Position numbers and translations under genes: made by a program. A stretch of DNA of 64,000 nucleotides, taken from Phytomonospora sp040655735. GTDB lineage: Bacteria > Actinomycetota > Actinomycetes > Mycobacteriales > Micromonosporaceae. This document shows, in pieces, positions 33,140-41,481 of the stretch; positions within the stretch are counted from its first letter, which is position 1, and each line of letters starts with the position of its first letter. Under the pieces are notes generated by a model. That model was not told the DNA's origin and did no database searches. It was given only the letters and a program-made list of their open reading frames with translations. The stretch lies in assembly GCF_040655735.1 (NCBI RefSeq), contig NZ_JBFAKK010000018.1, positions 62,001 through 126,000 of the forward strand, read 5' to 3'.

Positions 33140-33169
33140 ACCGCCCCGGCCGAGAACGGCCGGGGCGGT
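33140..33169 (-). terminator. Terminator of the thyX-dapA-rnj operon
   Basis: A perfect 13-bp stem (33140-33152 with 33157-33169) with an AGAA loop lies 18 bp past the rnj stop. Confidence 0.8.
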
Positions 33170-33186
33170 CGCACGCGAGCGGTCGC

Positions 33187-34875
33187 CTAGACCTCCAGCA
33201 CGTTCGGGACGATCATCGGGCGGCGGCGGTAGGTCTCGTTGACCCACCGGCCGACCGTGCGCCGCACGAGCTGCTGGAGCTGGTGCGGGTCGGTGACGCC
33301 GTCCTCGGAGGCGCGGTCGAGCGCGGCGGTGATCACCGGCAGGACCGGGTCGAAGGCGGCCGGGTCCTCGCTGAAGCCCTTGGCCGAGACCGTGGGACCG
33401 CCGACGACCTTGCCGGTGACCGAGTCGATGACGACGGTCGCGGCGATGAAGCCGCCATCGCCGAGTATGCGCCGCTCGGTCAGCAGGCTCTCGCCGACGT
33501 CGCCGACGGCGAGTCCGTCCACGTAGATGTAGCGGTTCGGGACGTGGCCGACGACGCGCGCGACACCGTCGACGAGGTCGACGACGTCGCCGTCCTCGAC
33601 GAGCGCGACCTGGTCGGCCGGCACACCGGTCTTGACCGCGAGCCGGGCGTGGGCGCGCAGGTGACGCCATTCGCCGTGCACGGGCATGAAGCTGCTGGGC
33701 CGCACCATGTTCAGCAGGTACAGCAGCTCACCGGCCGGGGCGTGCCCGGAGACGTGGACCTTCGCGACGTCCTTGTGGATGACGGTCGCACCTGCCCGCG
33801 ACAGGCGGTTGATGACGCCGTAGACGGCCGTCTCGTTGCCCGGTACGAGCGACGAGGCGAGCACCACGGTGTCGCCGGGGCCCACGGTGATGTGCCGGTG
33901 GTCGCCGGAGGCCATGCGGCCCAGGGCGCTCATCGGCTCGCCCTGCGAACCGGTCGACATGAACACGATCTCCTCCGGCGGCAGCGAGGCCGCGTCGTCG
34001 ATCGAGACCAGCAGGTCGCCGGGGATGTTGAGCAGCTTCAGGTCGCGTGCGATGCCCATGTTGCGGACCATGGACCGCCCGATCAGCGCGACCTTGCGGC
34101 CGTGCTCGTGGGCGGAGTCCATGACCTGCTGCACGCGGTGCACGTGCGAGGCGAAGGACGCCACGATGATGCGGCCCGCGGCGGTGCGGAAGATGTCGTC
34201 GAGGACCGGCCGGATCTCCTGCTCGGAGGTCACGAAACCGGGGATCTCGGCGTTCGTCGAGTCCGACATGAGCAGGTCGACGCCTTCGGCGCCCAGCCGC
34301 GCGAACCCGGCCAGGTCGGTGATGCGCCCGTCGAGCGGCAGCTGGTCCATCTTGAAGTCGCCGGTGTGCAGGACGGTGCCCGCGGGCGTCCGGATGGCCA
34401 CGGCCATCGCGTCGGGGATGGAGTGGTTGACCGCGAAGAACTCGCACTCGAAGGGCCCGAGGTTCTCGATGCCGCCCTCGGTGACCACCAGCGAATAGGG
34501 CTTGATGCGACGCTCGGCGAGCTTGGCCTCGACGAGCGCGATGGTGAACTGCGATCCCACGAGGGGGATGTCCGGCTTGTGCTGGAGCAGGTACGGGACC
34601 GCCCCGATGTGGTCCTCGTGACCGTGGGTCAAGACCACGGCCTCCACGTCATCGAGCCGGTCGAGGATCGGGGAGAAGTCCGGCAGGATGAGGTCGACCC
34701 CGGGCTGATCCATGTCGGGGAAGAGGACCCCGCAGTCCACGATGAGGAGTTTCCCATCGTATTCGAACACGGCCATGTTCCGGCCGATCGCGCCTAGCCC
34801 GCCCAGCGGGATGACCCGCAGCGCACCCTCGCCTAGAGGGGGCGGCGGGCCCAATTCGGTACTTCCTTGGCTCAC
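33187..34875 (-). CDS. rnj: Ribonuclease J
   Basis: This is a 562-residue metallo-beta-lactamase/beta-CASP nuclease. The zinc site HGHEDHIG, the beta-CASP region with SDSTNAE, and motif C in VHVSGHAPAGELL are present. The C-terminal domain seen in RNase J is complete. It is a dual 5'-exonuclease and endonuclease that matures rRNA and degrades mRNA in actinobacteria, which lack the E. coli-type turnover enzymes. GTG is the start and overlaps the dapA stop in the sequence GTGA, so translation is probably coupled. The thyX-dapA-rnj order is conserved in actinomycetes. Confidence 0.97.
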   Translation of the reverse strand: MSQGSTELGPPPPLGEGALRVIPLGGLGAIGRNMAVFEYDGKLLIVDCGVLFPDMDQPGVDLILPDFSPILDRLDDVEAVVLTHGHEDHIGAVPYLLQHKPDIPLVGSQFTIALVEAKLAERRIKPYSLVVTEGGIENLGPFECEFFAVNHSIPDAMAVAIRTPAGTVLHTGDFKMDQLPLDGRITDLAGFARLGAEGVDLLMSDSTNAEIPGFVTSEQEIRPVLDDIFRTAAGRIIVASFASHVHRVQQVMDSAHEHGRKVALIGRSMVRNMGIARDLKLLNIPGDLLVSIDDAASLPPEEIVFMSTGSQGEPMSALGRMASGDHRHITVGPGDTVVLASSLVPGNETAVYGVINRLSRAGATVIHKDVAKVHVSGHAPAGELLYLLNMVRPSSFMPVHGEWRHLRAHARLAVKTGVPADQVALVEDGDVVDLVDGVARVVGHVPNRYIYVDGLAVGDVGESLLTERRILGDGGFIAATVVIDSVTGKVVGGPTVSAKGFSEDPAAFDPVLPVITAALDRASEDGVTDPHQLQQLVRRTVGRWVNETYRRRPMIVPNVLEV

Positions 34876-35786
34876 TGTGTCTCCCCTGTTCCCAACGTCT
34901 CTCCGGCGGCGGCCAGATCGGCGCGCAGCAGCTCCCGGAGGGCGTCATCGGCGTCCACCAGCGGGGAGCGCACCGGCCCCGCCGGAAGACCTTTCATGTC
35001 CAGTGCGGCCTTCACCGCGATGGTGCCCTGCGTGCGGGTCATGAGACCGGCGACGGCGGGCGTCATCGCGAGATTCACCGCGCGTGCCGCGGCGACGTCG
35101 CCGCGGTCGAACGCGTCGTACATCTCGGCCAGCCGGTGACCGATGAGGTGTGCCACGACGCTGACCGCGCCCACCTCGCCGATCGCCGCCGTGGCGAGAT
35201 TGAGTTCGTCGATGCCGCTGTAGAGCGACAGGTCGGTGGCGGCCAGCACCCGCTGAGAGGCGAACAGGTCGCCCTTGGAGTCCTTGACGGCCACGATCCG
35301 CGGGTGTTCGCCCAGCCGGATGATCGTGTCGGTCTCGATCGGCACACCCGAGCGTCCCGGGATGTCGTAGAGCATGACCGGTAGCGCCGTCGCGTCCGCG
35401 ACGGCCGTGAAGTGCCGGAGCAGGCCCGCCTGGGGCGGCTTGCTGTAGTACGGCGTGACGACCAGAAGGCCGTGCGCGCCGGCCCGTTCGGCCGCGCGGG
35501 CGAGCTCGACGCTGTGGGCGGTGTCGTTCGTGCCGACGCCGGTGACGACCTTCGCGCGGTCGCCGACGGCTTCGAGGACGGCCCGCAGCACGGTCTCCTT
35601 CTCGGCGTCGCTGGTCGTCGGCGACTCACCGGTGGTGCCGTTGAGCACGAGACCGTCGCAGCGCTGCACGTCGACGAGGTGCACGGCGAGTTCCTGCACG
35701 CCCGCGACGTCCACTTCGGACCGCGCGTCGAACGGCGTGATCATCGCGGTGAGCAGGCGCCCGAACGGGCGTGCGGAGTGCGTCAT
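34872..35786 (-). CDS. dapA: 4-hydroxy-tetrahydrodipicolinate synthase
   Basis: This is a 304-residue (beta/alpha)8 class I aldolase. The GTTGESPT substrate loop, the Tyr in VVTPYYSKP and the Schiff-base Lys in IVAVKDSKGD are all present. It condenses pyruvate with aspartate semialdehyde, the first step committed to diaminopimelate and lysine. The partner dapB is about 9 kb away in the window. A TAGGTT hexamer lies seven nt before the ATG, and the 35-bp gap from thyX suggests read-through plus a local leaderless start. The stop codon overlaps the rnj start. Confidence 0.97.
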   Translation of the reverse strand: MTHSARPFGRLLTAMITPFDARSEVDVAGVQELAVHLVDVQRCDGLVLNGTTGESPTTSDAEKETVLRAVLEAVGDRAKVVTGVGTNDTAHSVELARAAERAGAHGLLVVTPYYSKPPQAGLLRHFTAVADATALPVMLYDIPGRSGVPIETDTIIRLGEHPRIVAVKDSKGDLFASQRVLAATDLSLYSGIDELNLATAAIGEVGAVSVVAHLIGHRLAEMYDAFDRGDVAAARAVNLAMTPAVAGLMTRTQGTIAVKAALDMKGLPAGPVRSPLVDADDALRELLRADLAAAGETLGTGETQ

Positions 35787-35793
35787 GGAGTCC

Positions 35794-35799
35794 AACCTA
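35794..35799 (-). promoter_or_regulatory. Possible internal -10 (TAGGTT) before dapA
   Basis: TAGGTT ends seven nt before the dapA ATG in the short thyX-dapA gap. It is consistent with a leaderless internal promoter but is unproven. Confidence 0.35.
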
Positions 35800-35821
35800 A
35801 CTGACGGCGTGGCCGGCCCGA

Positions 35822-36583
35822 TCAGCCTTCGTGCACGTACGGGCTGCTGGCCACTTCGGTGCCGTCCTCGAGCGCGGTGATCGTGAAGTCGCGAAAGACG
35901 TTCGGCGCGGCCTTCTGCAGTTCGCGCAGGCAGGACACCGCGGCGGCGCGGATCTCGACGTCGGCGTGCTCGGTGGCGCGCATCCCGACGAAGTGGCGCC
36001 AGGCGCGGTAGTTGCCGGTGACGACGATGCGGGTCTCGGTGGCGTTCGGCAGCACCGAGCGCGCGGCCTGGCGGGCCTGCTTGCGGCGCAGCGTGGCGTT
36101 GGGGACGTCGGCGAACTTCTTCTCCAGGCCTTCGAGGAGCTCGATGTAGGCCTGCTGGGACGCCGCGGCGGCGGAGAGGAACTTCGCGTGCAGCTCGGGA
36201 TCGTCGGCGATGACGTCGGGCTCGACCATCATGGCGTCGCGCTCGGGCACATAGCGCTGCGAGAGCTGGCTGTAGGAGAAGTGGCGGTGGCGGATCAGCT
36301 CGTGGGTGAGCGAGCGGGAGATGCCGGTCATGTAGAAGGTCGCCGAGCCGTGCTCCAGCACCGAGAGGTGGCCGACCTGGAGGATGTGCTCCAGGTAGCC
36401 GGCGTTGGTGGCGGTGGCCGGGTTCGGCTTCTTCCACGACTGATAGCACGCGCGGCCGGCGAACTCGGCGAGCGCCTCGCCGCCCTCGGCGTCGGTCGAC
36501 CACGGCACGTCCGCCGGGGGCTCGAAATGGGTCCAGGCGATGAGCCTGAACTCTGGCGTGGTGGTTACCGGCTCAGCGGACAC
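35822..36583 (-). CDS. thyX: Flavin-dependent thymidylate synthase
   Basis: The protein has 253 residues. The ThyX signature is exact: RHRHFSYSQLSQRY. The FAD-binding segments around HGSATFYMTGISRS and the C-terminal NYRAWRHFVGMRAT are also present. It makes dTMP from dUMP with methylene-tetrahydrofolate and NADPH. GTG is the start, preceded by GAGGGG. It is the first gene of the thyX-dapA-rnj unit and divergent from the HicB-like operon; the 98-bp gap holds both promoters. Confidence 0.97.
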   Translation of the reverse strand: MSAEPVTTTPEFRLIAWTHFEPPADVPWSTDAEGGEALAEFAGRACYQSWKKPNPATATNAGYLEHILQVGHLSVLEHGSATFYMTGISRSLTHELIRHRHFSYSQLSQRYVPERDAMMVEPDVIADDPELHAKFLSAAAASQQAYIELLEGLEKKFADVPNATLRRKQARQAARSVLPNATETRIVVTGNYRAWRHFVGMRATEHADVEIRAAAVSCLRELQKAAPNVFRDFTITALEDGTEVASSPYVHEG

Positions 36584-36646
36584 GGTGTAGCCCCTCGATC
36601 AGTGACGGTTGATTGGCCTTGAGAATAGTTCTGTGCTGGGTTGGCA

Positions 36647-36684
36647 TTGCATGACGCCACTGGAGGTGTCATACTGGCGTCATG
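36647..36684 (+). promoter_or_regulatory. Promoter and overlapping 10-bp inverted repeat of the HicB-like operon
   Basis: TTGCAT (36647-36652), a 17-bp spacer and CATACT (36670-36675) end six nt before the ATG. The perfect arms CATGACGCCA (36650-36659) and TGGCGTCATG (36675-36684) cover the -35 and the start codon. A ribbon-helix-helix protein bound here would block its own leaderless transcript. Confidence 0.7.
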
Positions 36685-37179
36685 GATTTGAGCCCTTATC
36701 TCGAAACTCTCCGTCGCGACTTCGTCAGCAGTGCGGCACCGGGCGGCGAGGACGTCACCCGCACCGCGGAGCTGCTGGCCGGGTCCATCGAGGCCGCCAT
36801 CCGGCTGTCGATGATGGAGGTCCTGTCCGCCGCGGCCGACGAGATCACCGACGAGCTCGACAAGAGCGGGCACCCCGCGACCGTCGAGGTCCGCATGCGC
36901 GGACGCCAGGCCGACATGGTCGTCACCGACGCCCCCGCCGCCGCGCCCGCCCCTCCCCCGACCAGTTCCGGCGACTCCGGCGACGTCGCCCGGATCACCC
37001 TGCGCCTCCCCGAGCAGCTCAAGGAGGCCGTCGAGCAGGCCGCCTCGGCCGAGAGCATCTCGGTCAACGCCTGGCTGGTCCGCGCCATCAACGCCTCCGT
37101 GCACGGCGGTCCGCCGACCAGCTCCACGACCGGGCGGGCCCGTTTCGGCCGCCGCATCACCGGTTACGCCCAGGCCTGA
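36682..37179 (+). CDS. HicB-like ribbon-helix-helix DNA-binding protein
   Basis: The protein has 165 residues. The N-terminal half is helical and acidic (DLSPYLETLRRDFVSS, then a long helix with Met-Met-Glu and Asp-Glu pairs). An Ala/Pro linker follows. Residues about 105-140 form a ribbon-helix-helix of the HicB/Arc type: RITLRLPEQLKEAVEQAA and ISVNAWLVRAI. Members of this group are often called toxin-antitoxin HicB proteins, but no HicA toxin is adjacent, so a plain autoregulator is more likely. A perfect inverted repeat overlaps its promoter and start codon. It is followed 25 bp later by the DUF4097 gene in the same operon. Confidence 0.85.
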   Translation: MDLSPYLETLRRDFVSSAAPGGEDVTRTAELLAGSIEAAIRLSMMEVLSAAADEITDELDKSGHPATVEVRMRGRQADMVVTDAPAAAPAPPPTSSGDSGDVARITLRLPEQLKEAVEQAASAESISVNAWLVRAINASVHGGPPTSSTTGRARFGRRITGYAQA

Positions 37180-37204
37180 AGTCACTCGTCCGAATAGGAA
37201 TGCC

Positions 37205-38005
37205 ATGCCAGATTTCCCTTGCGCCTCCCCGGTGAACACCGACATCGGCATCGGGTCGGGAACCCTCGACATCACCGTCGAGGAGCGCGAGTCGGTCCAT
37301 GTCGACGTCGCTCCCCACAACGCCAACGACCACCACGCGCGGGAAGCCGCCGAGGCCACCGAGGTCAACTTCGACGGTGACACGCTGATCCTGCGCACAC
37401 CCGAGGCCGGCATCGGCTGGCTGTTCAAGCGTCTCCCCTCACTTCGGATCACCGTGCGCGTGCCGGTCGGCTCGAACGTGCGGGCCAAGTCCGCCTCGGC
37501 CGACGTCACACTTCGCGGGCGTGCGGGCAAGGTCACCATCACCGCCGCCAGCGGATCCATCCATGTCGCCGAGGCCGGCGAGGTCAACGCCAACTCCGGC
37601 AGCGGCGACGTGAAGATCGTCAGCAGTGACGGCCACGTGCACGCCAACACCGCCTCGGGCGACGTGGAGATCGACCGCGCCTCGGGCGAGATCACCGCCC
37701 GCTCGGCCAGCGGCGACGTGCGCATCGGCGAGGCCCGCGACTCCGTCTCGGCCACCACCGCCTCCGGCGACGTGCTCGTCCGGCAGGGCCTGCGGGGCGT
37801 CTACAAGATCCGTACCGTCTCCGGGGAGGTCTCGGTGGGGGTCGCCAAGGGCACCGGCGTGTGGCTCGACCTGAGCAGCACCAGCGGGCGCACCAGCAGC
37901 GACCTGGCGGTCGGCGACACGCCCGTCGCGGTCTCGTCGCCGGACTTGAACCTCCAGGTCCGCACGGTCAGCGGGGACATCGAGGTCGTGCGCAGCCAGG
38001 CTTGA
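37205..38005 (+). CDS. DUF4097-family beta-helix protein
   Basis: This is a 266-residue cytosolic protein without a signal peptide. From about residue 95 it consists of short repeats of the form SASGDV, TASGDV and TVSGEV every 18-20 residues, predicted as a right-handed beta-helix (DUF4097). The function of the family is unknown. AGGAA lies six nt before the ATG. It is the second gene of an operon with a HicB-like regulator, a common pairing in actinomycetes. It probably forms a regulator-effector pair, but whether it binds the regulator is not known. Confidence 0.88.
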   Translation: MPDFPCASPVNTDIGIGSGTLDITVEERESVHVDVAPHNANDHHAREAAEATEVNFDGDTLILRTPEAGIGWLFKRLPSLRITVRVPVGSNVRAKSASADVTLRGRAGKVTITAASGSIHVAEAGEVNANSGSGDVKIVSSDGHVHANTASGDVEIDRASGEITARSASGDVRIGEARDSVSATTASGDVLVRQGLRGVYKIRTVSGEVSVGVAKGTGVWLDLSSTSGRTSSDLAVGDTPVAVSSPDLNLQVRTVSGDIEVVRSQA

Positions 38006-38013
38006 GCCGGGCG

Positions 38014-38033
38014 AGCCCGCAGGATGCGGGGCT
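38014..38033. terminator. Weak hairpin between convergent DUF4097 and DUF2752 genes
   Basis: AGCCCGCA and TGCGGGGCT pair with one bulged base nine bp past the DUF4097 stop. It has no U tract. Confidence 0.4.
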
Positions 38034-38076
38034 ACATCCATCGGAGGGCGGTCGCCACGAGGCGGTCGCCCTCGGC

Positions 38077-38688
38077 TCATACGTACAGGTTCGTGAAGGG
38101 CGCCCACGGCAGGTTCCGGATCACCCAGAACACACCCCACACGGCAAGGAAGACGCTGACCGTGTTCGGCCCGAACTTCAGTTTCGGCAGGGTGACCCGG
38201 GCGTTGGGGAACATCCGCCGCCACGCCCACGAGAGGTACATGTAGGCCAGGAACGGCGCGGCGAAGACCGCGACGGCGTGGTAGCGGGCGGCTTCGGGCA
38301 GATTCGCGTGCAAGAGGTACCAGAGCGCGCGGGTCCCGCCGCAGCCCGGGCAGTCGAAGCCGGTGACCAGCTTGAACGCGCACGCGCCGAGATCGGGCTC
38401 GGCGTCGGTCGGGTTGTTGGTCAGGACATAGGAGATCGGCAGGGACACGCACACCAGCAGCGCCAGCGGCGCCAGCCAGGCCGGTCCGTTGACGATCCGG
38501 TTGACCAGGCGGCCGATCTTCGTGGGGTCCTTGCGGGGCACCACGGGGGCCGGGTAGTAGCGCCCGTCCGGGCCGAGGACGACCGCTTGGTGCACCGGGT
38601 GCACCTGGCAGTCCGGACCGCACGGCGAGACCGCTTCCGGCGCCTCCGCCGGCGCGTTCTCCTGGGGGGCGGTGGCCGCCTCGGTCAT
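38077..38688 (-). CDS. DUF2752 membrane protein
   Basis: The protein has 203 residues. A Cys-containing N-terminal tail (SPCGPDCQVHPVHQ) precedes three or four membrane segments. The DUF2752 signature CPGCGGTRALWYLL lies between TM1 and TM2, at the membrane surface. The role is unknown; the two Cys and the GTR motif are nearly invariant in the family. AAAGGA lies eight nt before the ATG. The extra Cys/His-rich N-terminal tail (C23, C27, H30, H33 approximately) might bind a metal and is less common. Confidence 0.85.
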   Translation of the reverse strand: MTEAATAPQENAPAEAPEAVSPCGPDCQVHPVHQAVVLGPDGRYYPAPVVPRKDPTKIGRLVNRIVNGPAWLAPLALLVCVSLPISYVLTNNPTDAEPDLGACAFKLVTGFDCPGCGGTRALWYLLHANLPEAARYHAVAVFAAPFLAYMYLSWAWRRMFPNARVTLPKLKFGPNTVSVFLAVWGVFWVIRNLPWAPFTNLYV

Positions 38689-38804
38689 CGCAGGTCCTTT
38701 CGAAACCGTACCGTCCGCGCTCCCGGCCGCCGCCGATCCACCGGCGGGCCTCTGCCGAGACGTCTTCACCCTACTGCGCGCCCGCCCGGCACCGCCGCGC
38801 CAGA

Positions 38805-40049
38805 TCACAGCGCGGCCGACAGCTCCCGGGCGAAGTCGCCCCGGGCCGGGGCCTCCACCTTCTCCAGCCCCAGCCACCGGGCCATGCGGCGCAGCTCCTC
38901 GGCGAGTTCGGCCGCGACCCGCCCGGCGTCGGCCTCGGTGACGTGCGGCTCGCGCCACGCGGAAGGCACGCGCAGGACGCTCTCACGCCGGTCGGCCTTG
39001 AGGTCGACGCGGGCGGCGAGCATCTCGTCGAGCAGGAAGGGCAGCACGTAGTAGCCGTGCTTGCGCTTGGCCTCCGGCACGTAGATCTCGATCCGGTAGT
39101 GAAAGTCCCACAGGCGCAGGGTCCGGTCCCGCTCCCACACCAACGGGTCGAAGGGACTCACCAGCGCAGCGGCGCGCACGGCGCGCGGCACCTTCGCCTC
39201 GGCGTGCACGTAGGCCGGTTTGGCCCACCCCTCCACCTGGACGGGGATGATGGTCCCCTCCTCGACCAGGGCGGCGATCGCCTCACGGGCGGCCTGCGGC
39301 TTGAGGCGGAAGTAGTCGCGCAGATCCCCTTCGGTGGCGACGCCGAGAGACTCGGCCGACAGCGCCATGAGCTCGCGGTGGGCGACGTCGATCGGCGGGG
39401 TGGGGGTGGCGATGATCTCCGGCGGCAGGACATGCTCGGTCAGGCCGTAGGAGCGCTCGAAGTTCGGGCGGGCGGCCGTGGTGACCTCGCCGGTCCAGAA
39501 CAGGTACTCGAGGGCTGCCTTGACCGCGCCCCAGTTCCAGCCCCAGTTGTCCTTGCGGCGGACCAGCAGGGAGGCGTCCTCCTGGGCGAGGACGGCCTCG
39601 ATGCCGCGCGCGGGCAGCGGGCCGTGCTCGGCGACGACCTCCTTGACGCGCCGAACGAAGTCGCGGTGGTCGCGGTTGACGTTCTTCATGGCGCCCCAGG
39701 CGGCCTCGTCGGCGGCCGCCATCCGCCACCTCAGGAGCGGCTGGAGCCGGACGGGCAGCAGCGAGGCGGCGTGCCCCCAGTACTCGAAGAGTTCGCGCTT
39801 GCCCTCGTAGGCCGCGCGGTCGACGAGCTGGGTCGCGTAGGGCCCCAGCCGGGAGAAGACCGGCATGTAGTGGGCGCGCACCAGGACGTTGATCGAGTCG
39901 ATCTGGAGGGCGTTGGTGCGGGCGAGCACCTTTCGCAGGTGCCGCACCGTCGGCACCGCGCTGGGGCGGGGCTCGCCGAAGCCCTGAGCTGCCAGGGCGA
40001 TACGGCGCGCCTCGGCGTTGGAGATGGTCGTCTTGCGGATGGAGGCCAC
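38805..40049 (-). CDS. YcaQ/AlkX-like winged-helix DNA glycosylase family protein (HTH_42)
   Basis: The protein has 414 residues. The family's active-site QxD motif is in LQIDSINVLVRAHYM, and FEYWGHAASLLP is the next conserved block. The C-terminal half holds the winged helices with WERDRTLRLWDFHYRIEIYV. The E. coli member unhooks interstrand crosslinks, and actinomycete members protect producers against crosslinking or alkylating antibiotics. GTG is the start; TAATCT lies six nt upstream, so it is leaderless. No toxin biosynthesis is nearby, so general DNA repair is the likely role. Confidence 0.88.
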   Translation of the reverse strand: MASIRKTTISNAEARRIALAAQGFGEPRPSAVPTVRHLRKVLARTNALQIDSINVLVRAHYMPVFSRLGPYATQLVDRAAYEGKRELFEYWGHAASLLPVRLQPLLRWRMAAADEAAWGAMKNVNRDHRDFVRRVKEVVAEHGPLPARGIEAVLAQEDASLLVRRKDNWGWNWGAVKAALEYLFWTGEVTTAARPNFERSYGLTEHVLPPEIIATPTPPIDVAHRELMALSAESLGVATEGDLRDYFRLKPQAAREAIAALVEEGTIIPVQVEGWAKPAYVHAEAKVPRAVRAAALVSPFDPLVWERDRTLRLWDFHYRIEIYVPEAKRKHGYYVLPFLLDEMLAARVDLKADRRESVLRVPSAWREPHVTEADAGRVAAELAEELRRMARWLGLEKVEAPARGDFARELSAAL

Positions 40050-40055
40050 GGGCGC

Positions 40056-40061
40056 AGATTA
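40056..40061 (-). promoter_or_regulatory. -10 element TAATCT of the YcaQ-like gene (leaderless)
   Basis: TAATCT is six nt before the GTG start and lies in the 40-bp gap from the LppM-like gene. Confidence 0.5.
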
Positions 40062-40089
40062 GCGGGCCGGTGTGACAAAGAACCGCCGA

Positions 40090-40803
40090 TCACCGCCGCA
40101 GGCTCACCCGCATCAGCTGGAAGACGATCAGCGCGAGGACGACGACCACCGCCGCGAGGCTGATCCACAGGACCCACAACGCCAGTTCCGGGTTGCCGCC
40201 GGGACCGGCGACGGCGTCGAGTTCGTTGCGCTCGCCCATCGCCAGCTGCCACGACACGGTCTTGCCGTTGCCGGACACTTCCCCGTTGGAGCTGACGATC
40301 GTGCCGGGGAAGCTGACCGCGACCCGCATGTCGGCGCGGGGCATGGACGCCTCGATCGCCTGGTCGAGGGGACTGCCGTCGCCGGGCGGCTGGTAGTTGG
40401 TGTCGAAGACGCCCGACAGGACGTAGTTCTGGCCGTCGCGCTCGATGCGGATGTAGTCGCCGGCGTTGGGGTCGCTGTCGTTGAACTGCGACAGCGGTGT
40501 GTTCTCGAAGGTGTACTCGACTCCCTCGAAGGTCCCGTCGTCGTAGGCCTTCTGGCTGGTCACACCCTGCGGCGGGGCGCCGCCGAGCGGGTCGACGTCG
40601 GAGCCGAGACGGTCGAGGACGGCCTTGTCGAAGGCGACGACGAGCGTCCCGCTGACCGTGTCGTCACGGTTGACGGAGACGTTCATGTCGAACTTGACAC
40701 AGCCGCCGAGCGCCAGCGCCCCGGCGAGGGCCAGCGCGCAGGCGGCGAGGACCCGCTTCAGCGTGTACGACCGGTCGCCCATCCGATTACGCTTCGTGAT
40801 CAC
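40090..40803 (-). CDS. LppM-like lipoprotein (DUF3153)
   Basis: The protein has 237 residues from GTG 40803, chosen because TACGAT lies six nt upstream; an ATG at 40782 is the alternative. The lipobox is LALGGC. The mature part starts VKFDMNVSVNRDDTVSGTLVVAF, as in LppM of mycobacteria, which sits on the outer membrane face and affects phagosome handling. A transmembrane helix (about 210-232) near the C-terminus gives a second anchor, and a short basic tail follows. Its start overlaps the end of the upstream GNAT gene by 17 bp. Confidence 0.88.
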   Translation of the reverse strand: MITKRNRMGDRSYTLKRVLAACALALAGALALGGCVKFDMNVSVNRDDTVSGTLVVAFDKAVLDRLGSDVDPLGGAPPQGVTSQKAYDDGTFEGVEYTFENTPLSQFNDSDPNAGDYIRIERDGQNYVLSGVFDTNYQPPGDGSPLDQAIEASMPRADMRVAVSFPGTIVSSNGEVSGNGKTVSWQLAMGERNELDAVAGPGGNPELALWVLWISLAAVVVVLALIVFQLMRVSLRR

Positions 40804-41404
40804 GACCTGATCGTAATCGATCTTCCCCGTCGCGTTCGGGTACGGACACATGCAGTCGCCGCTGGACCACGACCACGCCGTCCATGTCGAGGCCCCTGGT
40901 GGCGCCGTCGTACTCCCACCCGGCCGACTTGAGGAAGCCCGTCACGGCCGGGTCCTCGGCGAAAGCCCAGGCCCACGCCGAGGCGAAGCCGTCGTCGCTC
41001 CAGTGGGCCATGGCCGCCGACAGCAGCCGGCTGCCGTGTCCGCGCCTGCCGAAACGCGGTTCCACCAACAGATCGGTGACGGCGGCGAGCGGCCCCGCGG
41101 GGCGCTCCTGTCGGTTGGGATCACCGGGTGCTGCGGTATCGTCGTCGGCTGGACCGATCGCCGCGAATCCGACGACCCGCGCGCCGGGCTCCGACTGCTC
41201 GACGGCGACCAGGACGTGGTGCCCGGGAGTCGGCGGAGAGGACACCGCGGCGAGCCAGCGTTCGGTCAGCCAGGACTTGTCGAGCCGGTCGAGAATGTGC
41301 GGGGGGATGAGCCGTGTGTACGCGGTTCGCCAGGTGAGGAGTTGAAGCCGTGCGATCTCGGCCGCGTCCTCTGCACGGGCCGGACGGACAAAACCGAGCG
41401 CCAT
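40787..41404 (-). CDS. GNAT N-acetyltransferase
   Basis: The protein has 205 residues. It begins LGFVRPARAEDAAEIARLQ, and the acetyl-CoA site is VEPRFGRRGHGSRLL. A C-terminal AEDPAVTGFLKSAGWEYDG is typical. The substrate is unknown. The ATG is six nt after TACCCT on the minus strand and lacks a ribosome site. It overlaps the lppM-like gene, so the two are probably linked in expression, and it is divergent from the GT87 gene. Confidence 0.9.
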   Translation of the reverse strand: MALGFVRPARAEDAAEIARLQLLTWRTAYTRLIPPHILDRLDKSWLTERWLAAVSSPPTPGHHVLVAVEQSEPGARVVGFAAIGPADDDTAAPGDPNRQERPAGPLAAVTDLLVEPRFGRRGHGSRLLSAAMAHWSDDGFASAWAWAFAEDPAVTGFLKSAGWEYDGATRGLDMDGVVVVQRRLHVSVPERDGEDRLRSGRDHEA

Positions 41405-41410
41405 GCGGCA

Positions 41411-41416
41411 AGGGTA
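41411..41416 (-). promoter_or_regulatory. -10 element TACCCT of the GNAT gene (leaderless)
   Basis: TACCCT is separated from the ATG by TGCCGC, six nt, without a ribosome site. Confidence 0.5.
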
Positions 41417-41481
41417 CGGGCACGATCATGTGCCGTTGACGGCACCGGTTGGGGTTGTGGAGCTTGTTGAGAGAGGTGGCA

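Noticed and set aside
36682..38005. A HicAB toxin-antitoxin pair
   Set aside because: The partner gene is a DUF4097 beta-helix protein and not the small HicA RNase, so only a HicB-like regulator is supported.
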